Below are positions 25,163 to 32,699 of a stretch of DNA of 32,967 nt, one piece after another. The DNA lies in assembly GCA_050253535.1 (NCBI GenBank), contig JBFWIW010000032.1, positions 1-32,967 on the forward strand, given 5' to 3'. Each line of letters opens with the position of its first letter. Within the stretch, counting starts at the first letter, position 1. The notes under the pieces were generated by a model that was not told where the DNA came from, did not search any database, and saw only the letters and a program-made list of their open reading frames with translations. Made by a program: the position numbers and the translations under genes. The DNA comes from JBFWIW01 sp050253535. Lineage in GTDB: Bacteria > Bacillota > Clostridia > Oscillospirales > Oscillospiraceae.

Positions 25163-25183
25163 ATCATTATCCTTTAAAAATTA

Positions 25184-26068
25184 TTAGAGAAGCCCGACCT
25201 GCTGCAATGAAACTTTCAGCTTTTCCAGATTCACGGGGTCCATGTCGCAGAGGGGGAGGCGGAGATCGCCGACATCCATGCCCATCAGGTTCATGGCGGT
25301 CTTAACCGGTATGGGATTCACCTCGATGAAAAGCTTGTTTATCAGGTCTAAATACTTTAGCTGCAGCTCGGCTCCGCTCTTAAAGTCTCCTTTTAGACAG
25401 GCCTCGGTCATGCGCGCCATCTCGGTGGGAATGATGTTGGCCGCAACAGAAATGACGCCTTTGGCTCCCAGGGACATCATAGGGACTACTTCGTCGTCGT
25501 TTCCGCTCCAGACGTTGAATTCGTCTCCGCAGGTGTTTAATGTGGATGCGAGCAAACTGAAATTGCCGGATGCCTCCTTAACGCCGTTTATGTTTGGGTG
25601 CTTTGAGAGCTCGGTATAGGTGCCGACTGTAAAAGATACGCCGGTGCGGCTCGGAACGTTATAGAGAATAATTGGGATGTTTACCCTGTCGGCTATGTAG
25701 TTGTAGTGGCGGACGAGACCCCGCTGTGTCGCCTTGTTGTAATAGGGCGTAACGATGAGGAGCGCGTCTGCGCCGGACTTTTCTGCCTCCTGTGAGAGCA
25801 GGACGGCGGCCATCGTATCGTTGCTGCCTGCTCCGGCTACAACCTTTACACGGCCCGCAACCTGCTTAACGCAGAAATCGACGGTGGCCATATGTTCCTC
25901 GAGGGTCTGGGTGGAACCCTCTCCAGTCGTGCCGCAAATTGTTATGGCTGCTGTTCCGCCCTCAATCTGCTGTTCAATGAGCTCGGCGAGCTTCGGGTAA
26001 TTGACATGTCCTCCCGAAAAGGGAGTGACTATCGCAACGGAGGAACCTTCAAAAACGGGTGCTTTCAT
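25184..26068 (-). CDS. dapA: 4-hydroxy-tetrahydrodipicolinate synthase
   Basis: DapA condenses pyruvate with aspartate semialdehyde, the first committed step to diaminopimelate. The 294-residue TIM-barrel protein shows the Schiff-base lysine K164 in GVKEASG, Y136 in ILYNVPSRTG, and T47-T48 in GTTGEGST. AAAGGAG lies 6 nt before the ATG. It sits 15 nt after asd, whose product is its substrate supplier, and shares the riboswitch-controlled transcript. The product is needed for peptidoglycan cross-linking and, in spores, for dipicolinate. Confidence 0.97.
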   Translation of the reverse strand: MKAPVFEGSSVAIVTPFSGGHVNYPKLAELIEQQIEGGTAAITICGTTGEGSTQTLEEHMATVDFCVKQVAGRVKVVAGAGSNDTMAAVLLSQEAEKSGADALLIVTPYYNKATQRGLVRHYNYIADRVNIPIILYNVPSRTGVSFTVGTYTELSKHPNINGVKEASGNFSLLASTLNTCGDEFNVWSGNDDEVVPMMSLGAKGVISVAANIIPTEMARMTEACLKGDFKSGAELQLKYLDLINKLFIEVNPIPVKTAMNLMGMDVGDLRLPLCDMDPVNLEKLKVSLQQVGLL

Positions 26069-26083
26069 TTATTCTCCTTTCAA

Positions 26084-27172
26084 CTACTTTTGTCCGATAT
26101 AACCTTCCGCGCAGAGAAGCTCGGCCAAAAGAACGGCTCCCCCCGCGGCTCCTCTGAGCGTATTGTGGCTCAGGCACACAAACTTATAATCATACTGAGT
26201 GTCGGGGCGCAGCCGCCCTACAGATACGGCCATGCCGTTTTCAAGATTGCGGTCAAGTCTGGTCTGCGGACGGTTCTCTTCTTCAAAGTAATGTAAAAAC
26301 TGCTTTGGAGCCGACGGTAGGCTGAGTTCCTGCGCACGGCCTTTAAAAGACGCCCATCGGGCCTTTATTTCGTCCATAGTCGGCTTTTTATCGAAGGACA
26401 TAAACACGGCGGCCATATGGCCGTCGGACGCAGCCACACGGAAACACTGCGCCGTGATGGACGGGGAGGAGGCGGGTTTTATAACGCCGCCCTCAATTGT
26501 GCCCCAGAGCTTCAGCGGCTCGCGCTCGGACTTTTCCTCTTCGCCGCCGATATAGGGGATGACATTGTCGACGATTTCCGGAAACGTCTCAAAGGTTTTG
26601 CCGGCGCCGGATATCGCCTGGTATGTGCATACTAAGACTTTGTTAAGGCCGAATTCGTCCTTAATGGGTTGCAGCGCCGGGACATAGCTCTGAAGGGAGC
26701 AGTTTGATTTGACCGCTATAAAACCCCGTTTTGTACCAAGCCGTTTTCGCTGGCTCTCGATTATAGCGATGTGCCCGGCATTTATCTCCGGAACGACCAT
26801 TGGAACATCCTCGGTCCAGCGGTGAGCGCTGTTATTGGAAACTACCGGGCATTCGTGTTTTGCGTAATTTTCCTCGAGCGCTTTTATCTCTTCCTTTTTC
26901 ATATCTACAGCTGAGAATACAAAATCACAGGTGGACGCAATCTCCGAGATGTCCGTCTCAGCGCACTTAACGATCAGACCCTCTGCCGTATCCGGAATAG
27001 GAACAGGCATTGCCCACCTCGTGCCGACGGCTTCTCTGTATGCTTTTCCGGCGCTCCTCGCACTCGCCGCAACTGTGGTGAGTTCAAACCACGGGTGTTT
27101 ATCCAAAAGAGTGACGAAACGCTGACCGACCATTCCTGTCGCGCCAATGACACCAACCTTGTACTTTTTCAT
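26084..27172 (-). CDS. asd: Aspartate-semialdehyde dehydrogenase
   Basis: Asd reduces aspartyl phosphate to aspartate semialdehyde with NADPH, feeding lysine/diaminopimelate, threonine and methionine. The sequence is of the archaeal/fungal-like ASADH branch found in many Clostridia (GATGMVGQRF at 10-19, catalytic Cys C158 in KSNCSLQ, and a C-terminal AAGGAVLLAE motif), 362 residues. The frame is open to 27205, but the ATG at 27172 is preferred because MKKYKVGVIG begins the Rossmann fold at once and AAAGGA lies about 12 nt upstream. It is the first gene of the lysine riboswitch-controlled operon. Confidence 0.95.
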   Translation of the reverse strand: MKKYKVGVIGATGMVGQRFVTLLDKHPWFELTTVAASARSAGKAYREAVGTRWAMPVPIPDTAEGLIVKCAETDISEIASTCDFVFSAVDMKKEEIKALEENYAKHECPVVSNNSAHRWTEDVPMVVPEINAGHIAIIESQRKRLGTKRGFIAVKSNCSLQSYVPALQPIKDEFGLNKVLVCTYQAISGAGKTFETFPEIVDNVIPYIGGEEEKSEREPLKLWGTIEGGVIKPASSPSITAQCFRVAASDGHMAAVFMSFDKKPTMDEIKARWASFKGRAQELSLPSAPKQFLHYFEEENRPQTRLDRNLENGMAVSVGRLRPDTQYDYKFVCLSHNTLRGAAGGAVLLAELLCAEGYIGQK

Positions 27173-27398
27173 AAATATGAACATTCCTTTCGTAATAACA
27201 TTCAAATATGACCAAAAACAAAATGGTCATTTTGTTCGTGCTTGGCGGTTGCCCGCTCGCGGGGAAGAAAGCAAATTATAATCAAGTTAAGTTGAACTTG
27301 TTTCAAACTTAACCTTCAACCCATAGTATTCTGCAGATATAATACGGTTGCATTAACGTTATGGTAATTATTGCCTTTTTAAAAATAGATAAAATAAT
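27173..27398 (-). promoter_or_regulatory. Untranslated leader between the riboswitch and asd
   Basis: This roughly 225-nt stretch holds no gene. It contains a hairpin ATGACCA/TGGTCAT (27208-27214 with 27224-27230), an inverted repeat CAAGTT-N6-AACTTG (27283-27300), and on the minus strand a TATAAT at 27275-27280 that might be a second start point for asd, although no good -35 is visible. A short GC palindrome lies at 27252-27263. Confidence 0.45.
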
Positions 27399-27426
27399 AA
27401 TCAGCAGGCTAGTCAACCGGCTGATT
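27399..27426 (-). terminator. Terminator hairpin of the lysine riboswitch
   Basis: On the minus strand AATCAGCCGG pairs with CCTGCTGATT with one mismatch and an 8-nt loop, followed by a T-rich run (ATTATTTTATCTATTTTT). It lies about 54 nt downstream of the aptamer and is the likely expression platform: closed when lysine is bound, open when it is absent. Confidence 0.7.
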
Positions 27427-27479
27427 TTGTAATATAATGTCGAATAACACCGATGTACGGCTGCATATTATATCCAAAA

Positions 27480-27650
27480 GCAGACAGCTCTCCACCCAAT
27501 TCAGGTGACAGTCTGCGAGCTGTTGACCCACAGACCAGAACATTGCCCCACCGCAGGCCCTGTTCTTCGGCAGTCGCACCTTTCGGAAACGGGTCGCGGG
27601 ACCTCGGGATCCTCACCGTACCTACTCTTTTTGACCGCGCCTCTGACCTT
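27480..27650 (-). ncRNA. Lysine riboswitch (L-box)
   Basis: The minus-strand RNA from 27650 down to 27480 matches the L-box core. In order it reads AGAGGCGCGG, AAGAGTAGG, GAAAGGTGCGACTGCCGAAG, a CTGG-containing segment, and a 3' part TGGGTGGAGAGCTGTC, each corresponding in order and spacing to the B. subtilis lysC leader (AGAGGUGCG, AAGAGUA, GAAAGG...GCCGAAG, GCUGG, GGAGGGCUAUC). The ends pair as helix P1 (GGTCAG with CTGTCT, one U-U mismatch). The length of 171 nt is right. It sits in front of asd-dapA-dapB with a consensus promoter upstream and a terminator downstream. Lysine binding is expected to end transcription early. Confidence 0.9.
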
Positions 27651-27665
27651 ACTTATCTTTCTACA

Positions 27666-27694
27666 GTTATACCACAATTGAATAATAGTGTCAA
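27666..27694 (-). promoter_or_regulatory. Consensus promoter of the riboswitch-asd operon
   Basis: On the minus strand TTGACA (27689-27694) is a perfect -35, followed after exactly 17 nt by TATAAC (27666-27671). Transcription should start near 27659, a few bases before the aptamer. The plus-strand region toward spoIID carries a small palindrome CATGAG-ATC-CTCATG (27730-27744). Confidence 0.8.
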
Positions 27695-27786
27695 TACGGG
27701 TGTTTTAATAATAAATTTCACCAATTTGTCATGAGATCCTCATGCTTTTAACGATTATTGTCCATTCCTGAGAGGTTTTTAAAATT

Positions 27787-29499
27787 ATGAAGATATTAAA
27801 AAAAATAATCGCTGCGCTGTCCGTTCTCGCTCTCAGTATTATTTCGGTCCCGCTTTCTTCCGGCGCTGAGTTTATCCCTTATGTTGATACCGTGAAAATC
27901 GGACTTTTTTATGGGTCATCGGCATTGGTTTCGGCAAACCTTCAGAACGTCACGGGCATCGGTTCCGGCTACGAATTTGGTTATTTTAACTCTGATCGCG
28001 AGTTCGTCCCGATTGAGGCGTCCGTCAGCGTGACAAAGATTTCGATGTTAAAAGATATAAACCAGTATTATTCCGCATCCGAGAATTCGTATTATGAGGG
28101 GACCAACGGTTCGGTCATAGTGGGCTGTTTTCACATCCAGCTTGATAAAACCTACGATACATATGACGAGGCCCGCGCCGCTGCGGACACCTTTACCTCG
28201 GTGACCGCTTTTCCCAGGTATTGCGAGGGGTGTTTTTATGTCTGCGCCGGCGCATATACGACCAGAGCAGACGCAGCCACCGCAGCTGCCAGCCTTGGAA
28301 TACAGAGCGCTTATTCCATTACGTGCGGGACTTCCTATACCGTCACCGTTGTTGAGACGGGCACTTCTAAAATTCTTTTTGAGTTTGACTGTGGCAGCTC
28401 GATATCTCTTGCCGTGCGGCCGCTCAGCGATGATTCCGGAATCAAGACGCAGACGTGGTTCAAGGGCTACAAGTATTATGGCTCGTTTCAGTATGCGCGC
28501 CTTTCGGGAGAAGACCTCACGGTCGTTAATTTTGTCGGACTCGAGGACTACGTAAAAGGCGTTATTCCCTACGAAATGAGCGCCTCATGGCCGATTGAAG
28601 CACTCAAGGCGCAGGCCGTCTGCGCCAGGACATACGTCATGTCGCATTTAAACGCGCATAAGAGCAACGGCTTTGACCTCTGCAACACCGTCGACTGTCA
28701 GGTCTATCGCGGGACGACCTCAGCAACCGCGAATTCCGACAGCGCCGTAGATGATACCGAGGGACAGTACCTCATGTATGACGGCACACTTTGCGAGACA
28801 TATTATTCCTCCAGTGACGGCGGTGCGAGCGAGAGCAGCGAGAATGTCTGGCCTAATGCAAGGGGATATCTTATCGGCAAGGAGGATCCATACGAAGCCG
28901 CAGTAATAAACAAAATAGCAAATTACAACTGGACGGTTACATATACAGCAAATCAGCTCACGGCAAAGCTGCAAAACAAGGGGTACAGCTGCTCCACTAT
29001 TACAAAATTTGAGATAGTCGAGTTTACTCCGACCGGAAATGTGTATAAAATAAAGTTTACCGATGTAAACGGAAAGACTTTTACTTTTTCAAAAGAGTAC
29101 GTGCGCACTGTCCTTGGGCTGAGGTCACCACGCTACGCTGTAAACGGTGACACCGCAGACAGCAGGGACGTCACGCTGTACGTTAACGGCACATCCGGTA
29201 CAACGACCGGAAGCGCCATTCCTTCGTCCTACGCCATCGGCAGCGGCGGCACGACAAAAGTTGTCGTCTCAGACGACACGTTTTGCGCGATAACGGGAAG
29301 CGGTACCGTTGAGGCCGTCCCGACGCAAAAGGGCTCAAGCGCCTCTGCTGAAGATACATTCGTTATAAGCGGCTCGGGCTATGGACATAACGTAGGTATG
29401 AGCCAGTGGGGCGCATATTCCATGGCCAGCGTATACGACCTCTCCTATACTGATATACTGACTTTCTATTACACCGGAACAGATATCGTTACAGCCTGA
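27787..29499 (+). CDS. SpoIID/LytB domain protein with a SPOR domain
   Basis: SpoIID-type enzymes are lytic transglycosylases acting on peptidoglycan during sporulation; LytB homologues modify amidases. The 570-residue protein has a signal peptide or anchor (about 8-26), a SPOR-like peptidoglycan-binding repeat pair (about 105-180, with GCFHIQLDKTYDTYDEARAA and YVCAGAYTTRADA), then the SpoIID domain (about 200-565) with the conserved PYEMSASWP, where E263 matches the catalytic Glu, and the terminal GSGYGHNVGMSQWGA. It is longer than SpoIID proper (about 340 residues) because of the SPOR part. GAGAGG lies 11 nt before the ATG. It is alone between the lysine promoter and queA. Confidence 0.88.
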   Translation: MKILKKIIAALSVLALSIISVPLSSGAEFIPYVDTVKIGLFYGSSALVSANLQNVTGIGSGYEFGYFNSDREFVPIEASVSVTKISMLKDINQYYSASENSYYEGTNGSVIVGCFHIQLDKTYDTYDEARAAADTFTSVTAFPRYCEGCFYVCAGAYTTRADAATAAASLGIQSAYSITCGTSYTVTVVETGTSKILFEFDCGSSISLAVRPLSDDSGIKTQTWFKGYKYYGSFQYARLSGEDLTVVNFVGLEDYVKGVIPYEMSASWPIEALKAQAVCARTYVMSHLNAHKSNGFDLCNTVDCQVYRGTTSATANSDSAVDDTEGQYLMYDGTLCETYYSSSDGGASESSENVWPNARGYLIGKEDPYEAAVINKIANYNWTVTYTANQLTAKLQNKGYSCSTITKFEIVEFTPTGNVYKIKFTDVNGKTFTFSKEYVRTVLGLRSPRYAVNGDTADSRDVTLYVNGTSGTTTGSAIPSSYAIGSGGTTKVVVSDDTFCAITGSGTVEAVPTQKGSSASAEDTFVISGSGYGHNVGMSQWGAYSMASVYDLSYTDILTFYYTGTDIVTA

Positions 29500-29557
29500 A
29501 TGGATTAACCCGTATAAGCAAGGTGCTGACAGTATTTTTGATTACACTGATTTTTAA

Positions 29558-29607
29558 TGCGCATCAATTTCTGTTGCCGATTACACGGCAACAGAAATTG
29601 ATGCGCA
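29558..29607 (+). repeat. 22-bp perfect inverted repeat between spoIID-like gene and queA
   Basis: TGCGCATCAATTTCTGTTGCCG (29558-29579, 22 bp) and its exact complement at 29586-29607 flank a 6-nt loop. It lies 58 nt after the SpoIID stop. No U-tract follows. It could be a terminator-like or processing hairpin, or the remains of a small repeat element. Confidence 0.7.
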
Positions 29608-29612
29608 GCGAA

Positions 29613-29631
29613 CCCCCGTGAGCGGGGGATT
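29613..29631 (+). terminator. Second GC-rich hairpin before queA
   Basis: CCCCCG (29613-29618) pairs with CGGGGG (29623-29628) around a 4-nt loop TGAG, then ATTAAATTTTG. It directly follows the 22-bp hairpin. A short AT stretch after it makes weak termination possible. The queA start is 40 nt further. Confidence 0.45.
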
Positions 29632-29670
29632 AAATTTTGATTTATGCGCATATGTGCATGCGAGGCTTTA

Positions 29671-30702
29671 ATGAAAAAACGCGATTTCTATTTTGATCTG
29701 CCTGAAAAGCTTATAGCCCAGACCCCTATCGAAAAAAGAGACAATTCCCGCCTGATGCATCTCGACCCCGTGACAGGCGCCGTCACGCATCACCACTTTT
29801 TCGATCTTCCGTCCTTTCTCCGACCGGGCGACTGCCTTGTGTTAAACGACTCCCGGGTCATTCCCGCACGCCTCTTCGGGAAGCGCGAGACGGGCGGTGC
29901 TGTCGAGGTGGTTCTGCTGCGCGACAGGGGAGGGGGCGTGTGGGAGTGCCTAACCCGTCCGGGGAAAAAAACACACCCGGGAACAAAACTCGTCTTCGGA
30001 GACGGCGAACTCTCTGCTATGGTCGAACGGGAGATTGAGGGTGGCAACAGGCTGATAAAATTCAACTATACCGGCATATTTCTGGAGATTCTTGATCGGC
30101 TCGGAAAAATGCCGCTGCCGCCATATATACATGAAGAACTGCAGGACTCTGAGCGATATCAGACCGTATACTCCAGAGTCACAGGTTCCGCTGCCGCGCC
30201 GACGGCCGGACTGCACTTCACAAAGGCGCTTTTGACGGATATCGAAAGAATGGGCGTATCTGTTGCCTATATTACCCTGCACGTCGGGCTCGGTACCTTT
30301 CGCCCTGTGAAAACCGAGGAGATAGAGGATCACGAGATGCACGCCGAATACTGCATAATCACTCAGGAGACGGCGGACAAGATAAACGCCGCAAAGCGGG
30401 ATGGACACCGCGTCATTTCCGTTGGTACGACCTCCTGCCGGACTCTCGAGTCCCGCGCAGGCGGCGACGGACTGCTCACAGAATACGCCGGTTTTACGAA
30501 TATCTTCATATACCCGGGTTACAAATTTAAATGCATCGACGCGCTCATCACCAACTTTCACCTGCCTGAGAGCACTCTTATAATGCTGGTCTCGGCTCTG
30601 GCCGGGCGTGAAAACGTCTTGAACGCGTACGGTATAGCAGTCAGAGAGAGGTACAGGTTTTTTTCTTTCGGCGACGCAATGATGATTTCGCATAACCCGT
30701 AA
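29671..30702 (+). CDS. queA: S-adenosylmethionine:tRNA ribosyltransferase-isomerase
   Basis: QueA transfers the ribosyl part of SAM to preQ1 in tRNA to make epoxyqueuosine. The 343-residue product carries the family start KRDFYFDLPEKLIAQTP, LNDSRVIPARLFG, the central LHVGLGTFRPV and the C-terminal YKFKCIDALITNFHLPES and FSFGDAMMI. The ATG at 29671 is chosen for the GAGG 5 nt upstream; the frame opens further at 29644, but the extra residues are not conserved in the family. tgt follows 22 nt downstream, the standard arrangement of queuosine genes. Confidence 0.96.
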   Translation: MKKRDFYFDLPEKLIAQTPIEKRDNSRLMHLDPVTGAVTHHHFFDLPSFLRPGDCLVLNDSRVIPARLFGKRETGGAVEVVLLRDRGGGVWECLTRPGKKTHPGTKLVFGDGELSAMVEREIEGGNRLIKFNYTGIFLEILDRLGKMPLPPYIHEELQDSERYQTVYSRVTGSAAAPTAGLHFTKALLTDIERMGVSVAYITLHVGLGTFRPVKTEEIEDHEMHAEYCIITQETADKINAAKRDGHRVISVGTTSCRTLESRAGGDGLLTEYAGFTNIFIYPGYKFKCIDALITNFHLPESTLIMLVSALAGRENVLNAYGIAVRERYRFFSFGDAMMISHNP

Positions 30703-30724
30703 TATTTCGTGAAGGATTATTAGA

Positions 30725-31855
30725 ATGTTTAAGCTTTTAAAAATCGAGGGAAACGCCCGAAGAGGCGAGTTTTATACGCCGCACGGTACGGTGCAGACAC
30801 CGGTTTTTATGAATGTCGGTACTCAGGCCGCCATAAAGGGCGCGCTTTCGGCCCGCGATCTAAAGGAGATCGGGTGTCAAATCGAGCTTTCCAACACATA
30901 CCACCTCCATGTAAGGCCGGGTGAGGCGCTCATACGCGCACAGGGCGGGCTCCATAAATTTATGACGTGGGATGGACCGATCCTTACGGACAGCGGCGGA
31001 TTTCAGATTTTTTCCCTGGCCGGTCTGAGAAAAGTCACGGAAGAGGGCGTTAAATTTGCATCTCATATTGACGGGCGCAGGATATTCATGGGCCCGGAAG
31101 AGAGCATGCGCGTACAGTCTGCGCTGGGCTCTGATATCGCCATGGCCTTTGACGAGTGCGTAAAGATTCCATCACCGTACAATTACGTAAAAAACTCCTG
31201 CGAACGCACGACACGTTGGCTTGTGAGATGCAAACAGGAACTCGATAGACTCAATTTTGAAGGCGGCGCAGTAAACCCCGGGCAAGTGCTTTTCGGAATA
31301 AACCAGGGTGCGGTTTTTACCGATCTGCGTATAGACCATATGAAGAAAATTACCGAGCTTGACCTGCCGGGCTATGCCATCGGCGGACTTGCGGTGGGGG
31401 AGACAGTGCAGGAAATGTACGATACCATAGATACTGTGGAGGAATATATGCCAAAAGACAGGCCGAGATACCTAATGGGTGTGGGGACGCCTTCAAATAT
31501 TTTAGAGGCTGTCGCACGCGGTATCGATTTTTTTGACTGCGTCATGCCGGCGCGGAACGGACGGCACGGCCACCTCTTCACATGGAACGGCATTATCAAC
31601 ATTAACAACGAAAAATACGCGTCCGACAACCTTCCGCCAGACCCGGAATGCGACTGTCCTGTTTGCGGCCGGTATACACGTTCGTACCTCCGTCACCTGT
31701 TTCGGTCCGGCGAAATGCTCGGATTGCGCCTTGCCGTTATACACAACCTGTATTTTTACAACAAACTCATGGAAAGAATAAGAGACAGTATTGATTCAGA
31801 AAGCTTCGGGGATTTTTGCGGCCGGTATTCTTTGAAGCTCGCGGAGCGCATTTAG
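30725..31855 (+). CDS. tgt: Queuine tRNA-ribosyltransferase (tRNA-guanine transglycosylase)
   Basis: Tgt swaps guanine 34 of GUN-anticodon tRNAs for preQ1. The 376-residue protein has D89 in TDSGGFQIFSL (general acid/base), the base-recognition stretch AFDEC, nucleophile D271 in DCVMPARNGRHG, and the zinc site C309, C311, C314 and H340 (CDCPVCG and VIH). It is translated after queA, 22 nt apart, with AAGGAT 6-7 nt before the ATG. Confidence 0.97.
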   Translation: MFKLLKIEGNARRGEFYTPHGTVQTPVFMNVGTQAAIKGALSARDLKEIGCQIELSNTYHLHVRPGEALIRAQGGLHKFMTWDGPILTDSGGFQIFSLAGLRKVTEEGVKFASHIDGRRIFMGPEESMRVQSALGSDIAMAFDECVKIPSPYNYVKNSCERTTRWLVRCKQELDRLNFEGGAVNPGQVLFGINQGAVFTDLRIDHMKKITELDLPGYAIGGLAVGETVQEMYDTIDTVEEYMPKDRPRYLMGVGTPSNILEAVARGIDFFDCVMPARNGRHGHLFTWNGIININNEKYASDNLPPDPECDCPVCGRYTRSYLRHLFRSGEMLGLRLAVIHNLYFYNKLMERIRDSIDSESFGDFCGRYSLKLAERI

Positions 31856-31886
31856 TTTAGGTACAAAAGAACTTGTAACAAAATAC

Positions 31887-31915
31887 TTGCAATTATTGGA
31901 CAAAGCATTTATAAT
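31887..31915 (+). promoter_or_regulatory. Sigma-A promoter of yajC
   Basis: TTGCAA (31887-31892), a 17-nt spacer and TATAAT (31910-31915) lie 34 nt before the ATG. The promoter also shows that the upstream extension of the reading frame is not coding. Confidence 0.65.
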
Positions 31916-31949
31916 TGTAACACATTATGTAATTTTGGAGGACTTTCAC

Positions 31950-32225
31950 ATGTCTGAATACACTACAACTATATTATATCTGCTGGTCATCTGTGTAATA
32001 TTCTATTTTCTCCTTATACGTCCCGAAAAGAAGAAAAAGAAGAAACTGCAGGATATGAGAGAGACTCTTACGGTCGGCAACGGTATCACAACCATCGGCG
32101 GCATGATTGGAACTGTCGTAGAAATTGACGACGATAAGGTAACCTTTGAGACAGGTGAGGACAGAGTCAGAATACAGGTCATGCGTTGGGCCATTTCCTC
32201 AGTTAATAACGTGGATGTCATTTAA
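31950..32225 (+). CDS. yajC: Preprotein translocase subunit YajC
   Basis: YajC is a small SecDF-associated membrane protein. The 91-residue product has one membrane helix (about 6-24, TTTILYLLVICVIFYFLLI), the signature RPEKKKKKK, then the soluble domain with TVGNGITTIGGMIGTVVEID. ATG 31950 is set by TTGGAGGACTTTCAC with GGAGG about 9 nt upstream. It follows tgt with its own promoter, and a terminator follows. Confidence 0.93.
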   Translation: MSEYTTTILYLLVICVIFYFLLIRPEKKKKKKLQDMRETLTVGNGITTIGGMIGTVVEIDDDKVTFETGEDRVRIQVMRWAISSVNNVDVI

Positions 32226-32245
32226 AATATAAAGAGCAGTAATTT

Positions 32246-32299
32246 AAAAACCTCCCAGCGAATAGAATGTGGTACAAACTATTCGCTGGGGGGTTTTTT
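32246..32299 (+). terminator. Intrinsic terminator of yajC with embedded Shine-Dalgarno
   Basis: CCTCCCAGCGAATAG (32251-32265) pairs with CTATTCGCTGGGGGG (32279-32293) with one U-G wobble and a 13-nt loop, flanked by an A-run and TTTTTT (32294-32299). The G-run of the 3' arm is also the only ribosome site for the gene starting at 32301. Confidence 0.85.
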
Positions 32300-32300
32300 C

Positions 32301-32699
32301 ATGCGTAAACAGGCCGAGAAAAAAGAAGCGGGAAAAAAAGATATAATCATAGGCGTTGCAGTTGGATATCTGACAACGACAATAATTCTAATGCTGTTTG
32401 CCATATTTACAACTAAAGAATTATTTCCCGAGTCCGCGGAAAAGGGAAGCGTAATTATCGCTGCATTTATCGGAAGCTTAATGGGTGGATTAATAGCAAC
32501 GCGAAAACTTAAGGGGAGGGGAATGGGATACGCCCTGATAACAGGACTTGTGATGTGCGCCATAAATATAGTTGTGCGGTGTTTTGTTCCGGATGGCAGT
32601 GTACTCAGCGGTTTTTCTCTATGGGTAGCGGCGTCATTTCTGTGCGGAGGATTACTGAGCGGCATCGTGCGTTCCTCGAAAAAAAGAAAAATTAGATAA
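32301..32699 (+). CDS. Small four-helix membrane protein (TIGR04086 family)
   Basis: The 132-residue protein has a charged N-terminus, about four membrane helices (near 14-36, 46-63, 73-90 and 100-120) and a basic tail. It resembles the TIGR04086 family of unknown function, which in Clostridia lies beside yajC and the six-cysteine peptide locus. The ATG lies 7 nt after a GGGGGG run that is part of the yajC terminator stem, so translation depends on read-through or a separate 5' end. The family name is from memory and context. Confidence 0.65.
   Translation: MRKQAEKKEAGKKDIIIGVAVGYLTTTIILMLFAIFTTKELFPESAEKGSVIIAAFIGSLMGGLIATRKLKGRGMGYALITGLVMCAINIVVRCFVPDGSVLSGFSLWVAASFLCGGLLSGIVRSSKKRKIR

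Noticed and set aside
27455..27620. 6S or SRP RNA
   Set aside because: A CCTGCGG stretch and complementary ends (GTACGG/CCGTAC) first suggested 6S, but no SRP GGAAG loop is present and the ordered L-box motifs fit far better.
27413..27734. Small open frames on both strands of the region upstream of asd (67 and 93 codons)
   Set aside because: They coincide with the lysine riboswitch and its promoter and lack ribosome sites.
29609..29635. CRISPR-like repeat near queA
   Set aside because: Only one copy, no spacer array and no cas genes in the window; treated as a hairpin.
29950..30693. 247-codon minus-strand frame opposite queA
   Set aside because: Shadow of queA; the plus-strand protein is highly conserved.
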